Source: Xenopus tropicalis (taxonomy: Eukaryota; Chordata; Amphibia; Anura; Pipidae). From it: 64,000 nucleotides of DNA. Each line of letters begins with the position of its first letter. Within the stretch, counting starts at the first letter, position 1. A model generated the notes under the pieces. The model saw only the letters and a program-made list of their open reading frames with translations. It was not told the DNA's origin and made no database searches. Below, in pieces: positions 12,601-24,600 of this stretch. Location: contig NC_030684.2 of NCBI RefSeq assembly GCF_000004195.4, positions 104,981,929 through 105,045,928 on the forward strand, in the 5' to 3' direction. Made by a program: the position numbers and the translations under genes.

Positions 12601-15600
12601 GTTGATGAGGGAAGCCAAAGTGACACATAACAATCTGCATTGCTCACTGTATGAAGCAAAAGAAAAACATTTACAGTTAATGATTTAATTGTCGAGGGAT
12701 TAGAAAAAGCCATGCAAGACAAACCATTTCTCTGAATAAAAAAGGCTTGGTCATGTCAAACAGCCAGTAGCTAGCAACGACCTGCATACAGTATGTCATG
12801 AAAGGTAAACAATGCTCTCAGGAGGTGGATTATTTGGGTATTCAGCAAGGGTTCAAACGCCAAACCCCCTAAACTTTCCTGTCAACCTTAAGGTATGCAC
12901 AATAAGTTTCCTTTAGAAAGAAGTCAAAATTGGTCCCTTGGTATTTTGAAACATGTATCATGTATCATGTTTAGGCACATTCTTGTTTTTACATAATATG
13001 TCTCCTTTAGCTTACCATCCTATATTACTGCTACAGCACCTGGCAATTTCTTACTTAAGGTACCCCCCTGCTTTATCCCTCACACACCCTTCCTTTCTTC
13101 AAAGGAATGTTTCAGGAGAGAGCTCAACCCCTTCAGCTGTTAGTGACCTTATATATCAGATCCACCATTATAAAAAAGTCTGAATATTACAAGTATGCAT
13201 AATCATATCATTACATATAAACTGTAAGCATTGTAATACAAGGACATACTGTGCTTGAAAGCTTTTTGAGCCCAAAACTACCTAATTACAGTAAATTCTG
13301 TGTAAAAAAAATTATGCATCAACATGTCCATGGAAATGGAGATATAGAGAGAAAACTTACTCCAGTCTGCCCATGGGATATTCCGGGCTCTTATAACTTT
13401 GACAAATAACAAACTGAGAGGGCTCTCCTCCTACAAAAACAAATACAAGGTTAGAAGAAATATAACTACAAAGTATACAATTTGACAAAATACATCAGAA
13501 CAAAGGGGAGACACTGAGGGAGTGTTTAAATTCTGCATTGGTGTCCAAGAAAATATTTTTTAATGCTTGCATGGGGAATCATATTTATTTTATTAAGGGC
13601 AAAGTATTGTTTATTTCTTTTTAGCAAACAACAGAAGCCTATCTTACTTTATGGCAGGAATTCTAGATCACTGCCAGGATGATCCATACCCTTTACCTGA
13701 ACATCTCATTAACATTAAAATGAGTATACTCTCTATTTACAGTGCAATGAATAGGGCTTGTGCCCAACATACTTTTTGCCTATAATTGTATATTTTTTTT
13801 AAAAATCTCGAGTTTGCAAGGTAGATAATCCCCCTCTCTAATGGACTTCTGCTAACAAAACAGTCACAACCAAGGGGGAAGGGAGGGGTTGTATACTGGT
13901 AATCTATCTTCCTTGCTAGGACCAAACATGGAGTAGCTTCAAGGTCCCTGTTTGGTCTGTTTACTTGTTCTAACTCTAAATGATTGAAACAATAGGCAAA
14001 AGGTATATTCAGCACAAACCCTATTCATTGCACTCATAATGAACAAGAGGTATATTGCCCTACACTTATTGTACAGCTCTGTGGAATATGGTGGCGCTTT
14101 ATAAATAAATGTTAATAATAATAATATAATAAAGTGCTGCTTGGAATGATTGCTGCTGACTTAACAATGAAAAAGATAAGGTTTCCATGCTAAAGTCAAC
14201 ATTATTTTTCAACTTGGCCACTCCAGACAGAGTCTGGATCATGTATGAGACCAAAACGAGAGACTTGTTGACCTATATCTAGCCAGGGATCAGCCAAATA
14301 TCTATAGGATAAGTCTGTAAATCCTGTCTAGCAAGGACCATATCAGGACATTGATCTCTCAGTGGGTCTGCATGATTGGATCAGCCCAATTCAACCTACC
14401 GCACGGGTGGTCAAAGTAAGATAAGATTTTGTTGTTGCTAAACAAGCAGATAATGTGTATGTATGGCTAGCTATACAGAAGTACTGTTTTCATAACTGAT
14501 AGAAATATATGAAATGTTTTAAAGCTTTAGGGAAAAAAAAATTGTTATTATCATAACATTGTACATCCCCATAAGTCATAGGGAACAGAAAATGACAAAG
14601 TACTATTTAAACCTGTATGAATAATACCATAGGAATCTAAGAAAGGGGAGATAATGTGATTACAGTATTCTTTGTACAACATTAATTCCAATCTTCTATC
14701 AGTGAATGGTGGGCTACAAGCATTAAGAAAACTCTTCTCTCTCTTTAAGCATTAAGAAAACTCTGCTCTCTCTTTAAGTACTAAACTATAAAATGATATG
14801 CTTCATATTAAAAAATAAAATCTGAATTTCTGAATAAGAAAATGTTTGGTGTCTCTCTCTCACCCTGGTACAGATTAGCACACTAATCTACTTGCTCACA
14901 CAAGTTATTATATATTAATTTGCAATTTAGGGTCTTTGGATGTCCCATTTATAGATTACTTTTAGCATAATATGTCGAAAAAAACAGACAGATATGTGTG
15001 ATTAATGGAACAAGGAAGTGTCTCTGGTAATAGAGTCTGAAAATATTTTAATTACATGGTGGTGAGTATTTCCACATGTGAAATTGTATGCCTGTGTAAT
15101 CTTATGTAAAACAGTAATCTAATTAAACCAGAATAAAAGGCTCAGTGACAAATGGGTGGGGTAAACACGTGTCATTGAAAATCCATGTGTAATTAAGGAG
15201 GAGGAGCTATCCAGTAAATAACCACCCCAAGTGTAAGGTAAACCGACAAGAGTTTCCAGGTGGTGGTAAAATAATACCCAAATATCTGGCATAATTACAT
15301 TATATCAGCTCACTACTCTGTAATTAGTATAATTATATTGCCTGATAACACATTTTGAAATCATAAGCAGATAGCTTTATAGTCCCAAGAAAGGATGCCC
15401 CAGACCTATTATCATTTTTTATCTGACCAGAAACCAAATTTTAAAATTGAGCTCAGTATTAAGCTGAATCCAAATCTGTGGTGGGCAAATATGTGTGGCC
15501 TTCAGGTTTGCAGCGTGGAACTACCATGTAACTACATCTGCATAAGGTGCTGGTTATAAAGATGTAAATGCTTTTCCAGTAATGTTCTGTGAAATAGGGA

Positions 15601-18600
15601 CCCACAAAAATATTCCTGCACTGGACCCACAACTACTGGATTGGATTTGGTACGTGGTACGTTGGAAATAAAAACAGGTGCTGCTTAATGTAACTCTGAG
15701 CCTAATAACCCATACCCACATTTTGTTGAATATTTATGGGAAAATAAATCTTACATATTGGTACCAGGTTATATTCTGCTCTATACAGTGTATCTTTATT
15801 TCTTCAGTGTTGCAGGATTTGTTGGAACATTATGAATAAAATGTAATAATAGTATTCATTTTATAGAGCAAAACGTGTAGTTATCTAAATGACTTTAGAA
15901 AAACATAATTTTACAGTTAAGTTGAATTATGGGCACAAATAGTGCTCTTCCAGTACTCAGCTATCAATGTATTTAGGTCTGGAGTGTGGGGCACAGGGAG
16001 ATCCAATGACTTTCAGAACCCATCCTTTTGCCTGATGCCACAAACAGATGCTACAGTAATTGCCAACCTTTCAAAATCATACAAACATGTTTAGTTTGGA
16101 TCTGTCCTGAAACAATCCCATAATTCACTGTTGTCAGCTGGCACTGGCATGTTTTTCTATGTAGTTTTGTTATTATTTTTTTACTTTATTTTCAGTTGCT
16201 AATACAGGTATCCATTATCCAGAAAGCTCCAAATTACAGGAAGGCTATCTCCCATAGACTCCATTTTAATTTAATATCTGACATTTTTAAAAATGATTTC
16301 CTTTTCTCTGTAATGAAATAACAATACCTTGTATGATATAACTCATCCTTATTGGAGGAAAAACAATCCTATTGGGTTTATTTAATGAAGTTAATTTTTT
16401 AGTAGACTTAAAGTGTGGTGATCTAAATCATGGAAGAACCCCTCAGCCAGAAAACCCCAGGTCCCGAGCATTCTGAATAATAGGTTCCATACCTACAGTA
16501 CACAGCTCTACACAGCACCAATCCTCCTCAAGGGGAGGGCACATCGCTAGTGCAGAGACCGTTATTGTGTTCTCTGCACAAGCAGTGCCAATTTTTTTAA
16601 AGTTGCCAAAGGCATCTTTTTGCCACCCCGGTAATTGGCCGTACAGAGACCCACTACAATGAATTGCTGCCACAGTTTGCTCACAATTTACATTTAATGC
16701 TTTAGTGAAGTTAAGCAATTTGCCCAAGACTATAAGATGACCCAAGAATTATCACAAGCCCAAGTCTAAGTTCAATTCTCTTAAATGCGACATGATAAGT
16801 AATGCAAAACAAGTGCAAAGGCCAGCACAAGCACACATATCCAGAGCCAGGCTTGTCATGTTTCAGGTAAGCACAGAAATCTACCTAAATTGTTTTATTC
16901 TGTGTTATTATTGTAAATAACTGGAGCCAAATTTTTAGGGGCTCTCAGACAATTCTCCAGGTGCACCCTTTGAACAAATGTGTTCTGCCTAACAGGAAGG
17001 CCAATCACCTGGTTCCCAGTGTTACAGCAATAGGTGCATGATGGGGACATAAAGGAAGATTGCTTTGGAAAATTCATTTTAAACCAGAGAACCAGGAAAT
17101 GCGGTTTAGACATGATGAAACAATGTTTTCATTGCTGCTTTTAAATTTATGTAACAGGCTGACTTGTTCTGAAAAGAACAACAGTATGTTTTATAGGGTT
17201 TATACAGAGTCATATCCTAAAGTGAGCCGCATTGGTAGAATTACTCAGCATGGAGGTTCCACATCATACGGAATGGCACAAAGCAATATTACTTATCAAG
17301 ATACACAAATGAAAGGTTTGGGGAGTTGGGTGATTTGCCTGCCAAATGTGGGTTTTATATATGCAATTTTTTTTGCACTGTTTTTCTCAAGATTTTACCT
17401 TTTGTGTGGCTATATGGCTCTGCTGTTGCCTGAGGCAGGAAACCTGATGCCACACCCCCATCACCCCTAAAAAATGAAGACCAGTTGAATAGTTGCTAAG
17501 ATTGTTCTAAGATACTAAAAGTTAACTTGAAGGTGAAGTACCCCTATAATTATTTGCTCTTCTATTTTCTAACTGCAAATATAAAATTCTATTGACGCTG
17601 GGGGTCAGCAGTAGCAGTTTTAATTGTTACTATTTATTATTAGTGATTTTTCTATTCCTCTCCTATTGTTTGTCTAGTCGGCCATTCAAAACACTATCAG
17701 GGGACAAAGGTTAGTAAGTGGGGCCCTAGCAGCCTTATATTTCCATTTCCAAACTCGAGAGGTGCAAAACAAAATATAAAAATCATTCAATCACTAAAAA
17801 GTCAATAAATAGAAATCATTCAACTACAGTAAAGCCTCAATTTTACGTATCCTGATTTTATGTTTTCCAACATTGTACACAATTTTTTGTGGCCCCACCA
17901 TTTCCCTGATTTTACATTTTACACCTTTTTTTCTGGTCCCCTAAAATATAAAATGTTGGTCCTACTGTATATATAAAACCATAATGTCTCCTTTTGCCAA
18001 CTGTCAGTTATCCTATTCTTTTTTTTAGCTTTTGAATTAGTGTATATGATTTTACAAGCAAACATTAAAATATAGTTTAGTCTGAGTAACTTTTTTGGTT
18101 AACTAATGTCAGAGACCTTAGCAAAGAGATACTTTTACTAGAAAGACAATTGAGAGAGGAAATACAACTAATTCAAACACACAAATAAATAGGTACAGGT
18201 ATAGGACCCATTATCCAGAATGCTTGGGACCAAGGGTATTCCGGATAAGGGGTCTTTCCGTAATTTGGATCTCCATACCTTAAATCTACTAAAAAATGAA
18301 TAAAACATTAATTAAACCCAATAGGATTGTTTTGCATTGAATTCGGGTTATACATATCTAAATTGGGATTAATTACAAGGTACAGGTATCGGACCCCTTA
18401 TCTGGAAACCCGTTATCCAGAAAGCTCCGAATTACGGAAAGCCTGTCTCCCATGGACTCCATTTTAATCAAATAATTCTGAATTTTTAAACTGATTCCTT
18501 TTTTCTCTGTAATAATAAAACAGTACCTTGTAATTGATCCCAACTAAAGTATAAATAATCCTTATTGGATGCAAAACAATCCTATTGGGTTTAGTTAATG

Positions 18601-21600
18601 TTTTATTGATTTTTTAGTAGACTTAAGGTATGGAGATCCAAATTACAGAAAGACCCCTTATCCGGAATACCCTTGGTCCCAAGCATTATGGATAATGGGT
18701 CCTATACCTGTACTGTTTTATTACTACAAAGAAAAAGGAAATCAGTTTTAAAAATCTGAATTATTTGATTAAAATGGAGTCTATGGGAGACAGGCTTTCC
18801 GTAATTCGAAGCAAAACTGAAGGAATATCATACAGAGAGACAAAAAGAAAATTATAGCTTTACCTGGTAGGGGCCAGTAGAGTTGCTACTGGCCATCTTT
18901 GTGAGTTGTGAATGCCAACCAAGTCTGTTAATGAAAATATATCCCAAGGATGAAGCAGCAGACTTTTAATGGCAGGTGCATATATAACATTTTCACCACT
19001 CCCATTCATTTATTACACATACTCTCACGAGGAAACGCCTTCTTCATCTTGTTTTAAGTTAATAGCAAATGACTTATGGGAGGAGTCTTAACTGAGCCAA
19101 GTCACTAAGACACATTTAGGTGAACCTTTAATATGAGGTCCCCACAAATAAGCTTGTAAATGTGTCAGTCTGGGGCATTTCTGCTGAACATAAGATTACA
19201 TAATGTATCAAGCAGCAGATGTTTAAAGGGCTGTATCAACACTAGATAGCACATATCCATAATGACATCTACATTCTCTTTGTAATCATCTCTTTTTTAT
19301 TTTAAAACTTTATGCATTATGCACTTTAACACCAAAATTCAGACACCAACTATTAAGCCCTATCTGCCTTGGAGCAGTAGATGGGAGCACATGGAGATCA
19401 GCATTTAGAATGAAAGTTTGGGTATTTGATTTCACCAAAATTTACTGATTTGTTGTTATGGATACAACTAGAAGTATATAAGGGTGATCATTATAATGAT
19501 CTTTTCTGTTATGAGCTAAGGGACAAAGCCCCCCAGATGCGATGGATAATAACCCTCTAAATTAGTACAGGTATGGGATCCCTTATCCAGAAACCCGTTA
19601 TATCCATTCTAATTTTTTAAAATTATTCATTTTCCCTGTAATAATAAAACAGTACTTGTACTTGATCCCAACTAAGATATAATTACTCCTTATCGGGGGC
19701 AAAACAATCCTATTGGGTTTTTTTTTTATATTTTAATGATTTTTAGCAGACTTAAGTTATGGAGATCCAAATTATGGAAAGATCCCTTAACCAGGAAACC
19801 CCTTATCTGCCTGATGGATTCCCTGCAATTGATAACTTTAATTTAAGGGAATAGGGCTTTTTAAAAAAAACAACAAAAAAAAAAACAACTACCTGTCAGA
19901 TAGCAGTACCTTTATTATTAATCGCCCCTAAATATCTGCCTCAAAAAAGGTCTTACATATGGCAAAATCAGGCTCAGTAGAGCAACGGGCTTTGGAAGCT
20001 GAACGGTAAGTTAAGATTAAACTGAATACCTAACACTGTTACATAGAGTTGTTGTACCTATTGATAAATCCAAAGCACAAAGTCATTCATACTCCCCAAG
20101 CTAAACATTTTAATGTAGCTTTGTCTCTTTCTGACTAAAGAACTACAGCTATGGGATCCATTATCCAAAAAACAGTTATCCAGAAAGCACAGAATTACAA
20201 GAAGGCAATCTCCCATAGACTACATTTTAATCAAATAATTCAAAATTTAAAAAAAAATTCCTTTTTCTCTGGAATAATAAAACACTACCTTGTACTTGAT
20301 GCCAAATAAGATTGAGGCAAAACAATCCTATTGGCTTTATTTAACATTTTATTTATTATTTAGATTTAATTATGGAAACACACATTACAGAAAGACCACT
20401 TATCCAGAAAATTCTAGGACCAGAGGAGAGATGTCCCATACCTGTACAAAAATTATGCAGCATTAAGCAATTCTGTATAGCTCAGTACTGCCCAAATGAG
20501 CAATTAGCTATGCAAAAAAGAGCTCTAACAATCAGTGGCACAAGTTTAGCGTGAAGCGTATGTCTGTAATCACTGTACCTTCAGCCGGAAACCTCAGGTT
20601 AAAATAATAACACGTTCAGAGGAACCAGTCATTGGGATCCTGCTCAGGGTACAGTTCTAACCAGTGACACAGCACTTAATGCAAATTACTCCGACGTGCT
20701 TTAAATTATAGCTTTAAACAGCAGAACACACGTCAAATCATCGTCTGTAAGTGAGCAGGCCAGTGTCTCTGCCAAACAACTGCTACATTTTATGACTTGG
20801 TGTAACATAATTTAGATTCATAAATGCCACTTTGATCCACTGGGAATACTATGCCTTTGTTTTTATTTAGCTTTAGCATATAGGTAGGTAAAAGTGTGGT
20901 ACCATGTTAGCCAGTCAAACATAATATTTAAAGAGATACAGACACCAGAAATGAAACCTTTCTTACAGCTATCATAACATTGCCTTTGCATGAGCTTTAT
21001 AATTTTGCCATAAAAGTATTTGCTGATGCTTTTCCATTCCTTATCTGATCCCCATGTTCCTTTATGAGGGGGCTGCCATATTTGTGCAGGAGTAGGCCGT
21101 TAGCATTAGGAGCTATAACTGACAGGCTGAGAAGGGACAGCCAGGTTGGCAAAACAGTCAGGTTTAGGAACTTCAAGTAACAATTACTTACAAAAGCAGC
21201 CCTATCAGGGAAAAAATATCAACATGGCCTATAGGTAACTTTTTATTTAGATTCATAATTTGAAAAGTCGTTTTTTCGTGTCAGTATCACTGTAAAGTTG
21301 ATAATCATTATCATAGCAAGTTTTTAGAACATTTTCCAGCTGATTAGGGTGGCTTGTGATATACAGTAGAACCCCCATTTTAAGTTTTTCAGGGGACCAG
21401 AAAAAAATGGTGCAAAATCCGGGAAAACGTAAAATCAGAAAAGTTTATTATGTGTTATATATTAGTAGGACCACACAATAATGGTGTAAAATGCAGGAAA
21501 ACCCAAAATCAGGGGATGTAAAATTGAGCTTTCACTATATATATATATATATATATATATAAACAGTATGTTGCAAGAAGACAGGTAGGTCCAAGGGAGC

Positions 21601-24600
21601 CTGGGTGCAGTCCCAAAATAATAGATGGAGTAGCTGTAGAGAGAGTCCGCACTCACAGGTCTTACAGAAAATGTAGAGGTGTTTATTCAAATCAATGTTT
21701 GATTTGAATAAACACCTCTACATTTTCTGTAAGACCTGTGAGTGCGGACTCACTCTACAGCTACTCTATATATATATATATAAAAATATGTGTTTGTTTT
21801 GTGGTGCCATATGACTGTTAGTTGATTCACAGGAGGCAAAAAAAACCCCAGCAAAGTTTCCCAAATATGCCACAGAAGTAGAGAGAAACAATTCCTTGCT
21901 GACTCCCAAGGGGGCAATCGACCCAGACTTTACAGTAGACAAACTTTGTACAGGTATGGGACCTGTTATCCAGAATGCTTGGGACCTGGGGTTTTCCGTA
22001 TAAGGGGTCTTGCCATAATTTGGATCTCCATAACATGTCTACTAAAAATCATTTAAATATTGAATAAACCCATTAGGATTGTTTGGCCGCCAATAAGGAT
22101 TAATATCTTAGTTGGGATCAAGTAAAAGGTACTGTTTTATTATTACAGAGAAAAAGAAAATCTTTTTTAAAAATTAGAATTATTTGTTTATAATAAAATG
22201 TATCCTCCTTTCCTCTAACCTGAATGGATGACCTAGTGTTTGCTGAAAGAACCTACTGGTGAATAAAGCATCTATAAGCTTATTGTATGCACCCCTTGTA
22301 TATATATACAAAGTAAACATATACCCCTTAAAGGAGCCCCCCTATTTGTGCCAGAATATGGTGCTTGTGAACTTCACTGTGCAACTCTGCGGACAGACAG
22401 GTCCACAATAGGGGGATAAGTTTGAATGTAACAGACTCAGCAGGGAGGGTGCCCAATGGAGGTCAGTTGAGGGGGGCTTGAATTTGTGTGTGGGGGGGGT
22501 AATGTCTCCTTTAAGCGGCTCTCCTCCTGTAAAAACAGTACTAAATTAGCCAACCGCTTTAAAAAATACAGAATTTTTTACATTTCTTTTTAAAATGTCA
22601 TGTGGTACTAGACATTTTCTTCATTTCCCAGGGTGCCACAGCCATGTGACCTGTGCTTCAGTCACACTTTCCTGCAGCGATGCAAGTTGGAGTAATATGC
22701 CCCTCTCCCTTCCCCCACCCCCCAACAATGGGAAGGGAGCAAGATAGCAGCTCCCAGTAGATATCAGAATAGCACTCAATAGTAAGAAATCCAAGTCCGG
22801 CTTGGGACTCCTCCAGTTACATGGGAGTAGAAGAAACAATAGGTTACCTGAAAGCAGTTCTAATGTTTAGCGCTGGCTCCTTCTGAAAGCTCAGACTCAG
22901 GCACAATGAACTGAGATAGCTGCCTACACACCAATATTACAAATTAAAAATTCATTTGTTGGTTCAAGAATAACATTTTAAATGGCAGAGTGAATTATTT
23001 GCTGTGTAATTTAGAAATAAAAGTACACCATAAAAATAATGAAAGTATCCCTTTAAGTATTAAAAACCAAAACTGCACTGTATATTCTAGATGGGGCTTT
23101 ACCAGTCAGGTCCGGAACTAGGGGTAGGCAGAAGAGGCAGCTGCCTAGGGCGCAACGATTAGGGGGCACCAGACAGGAGCCTCTCCTGCCTCCCCCTAGT
23201 CCTCCTTCTTTGCCATTGCCCCCACAGCTTGTCATTAGCCATGGGGGCAATGACCCATGTCACCGACCCCCCGGACTGCGCATGCACGCCGAAGCACCGG
23301 GGGGAGGTGAGGTGGCCGACAAGGTTGCCTAGGACGCCCGGACGGCTTGGCCCGCCCCTGTTACCAGTGCTTTGTAAACAGGGAGAATAACTTCTACTCC
23401 CATGAATTTATACCCTCTTAACACAGGACAAAACCTTGCTGGCCTTCCTACTGCCAAGCAGCATTGCTTGCTACAACTAAATTGATTTCACAAGTACCCC
23501 AGGTCTTTCTCCATAAAGGGTGTATCTAACTTGATACCATTGAGGATATAAGTGAGTTTGCATATTTTTACATCCCAAATGTATAACCTAACATTGTATC
23601 TGCCCCTTAGTTGCCCAGTTTGTCCAGATACCCCTTTACCACATCACACGCAGCTACTTAATTTGTGACCTATGACCTATCCTTTATAAAGCCATGCTGA
23701 TTACTATTACTACTTATGCCATTCTGCAAAACATCTTAAATGTGATCCCTTAACAAACCTTCAAATAGGTTGCCTACAACAGATGCCAGACTTACAGGCC
23801 TGCAGTTGTCAGGCTGAGATCTGTAATCCCTTTCTAAATATTGGAATTACATCAGCTTTCCTTCAATCCATAGGCAGTATACCAGATGAAATTAAAAATT
23901 CTAAAAAGTGGTCTTGCTAAAAACGAACTAAGCTCTCTAAGTACTCTAGTGTGTACTCAATCAAGCTCAAGCCAGTCCAGGCCCCTGTCCAAAATAATGT
24001 TGAGTAAACCCTCAGCCATTGAGCTGAGCCATGAGCACCTTTACAGAGTTTGTTCTGTAACTCTGACTCATCTATTGAATACATGGAGGAAAATAACTGA
24101 TCAAGCACATTTACCTTTTTAGAGTCATTTTGCCTGATGTCTTACAACCTGTGAAAAGTCCAGCTGATAAGGCTTTAGCCATCTCATTTCTCCACAATGT
24201 TTTCCTTTACACTCGGTTTAAAATCTGCCTAATGCAATAACATACCCCTACTTTTCTATTTCCCCTATCCCTCCAATACAAGTTATACCGCTCAGCAAGG
24301 TAAAACATCACACTTCTCCTCTAGAACCATTAATTCTTGCTCTCCCATATAACCAAGTTTCTTGCATTAGTAAACATACATTTAATAGAAAAAAAACAGT
24401 TATTATATTTCCTATATGTGACTTATGATTCCTCCCTACAATATATGATATCCCCATCCATAGTTCCACCCCCATTTTCCCTTACTATACCAATATCCTC
24501 ATGTATCCTATCTTTCACAATACTTCCCATTGCTCCCCCCCCCCATGCCTTGTTTAACGTTTCCTCCAACATCCTAGCATTTAAACCCAAATTTCCCTCC

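Noticed and set aside
14722..14779. 29-bp tandem duplication
   Set aside because: Two copies only in intron DNA; ordinary slippage with no further structure.
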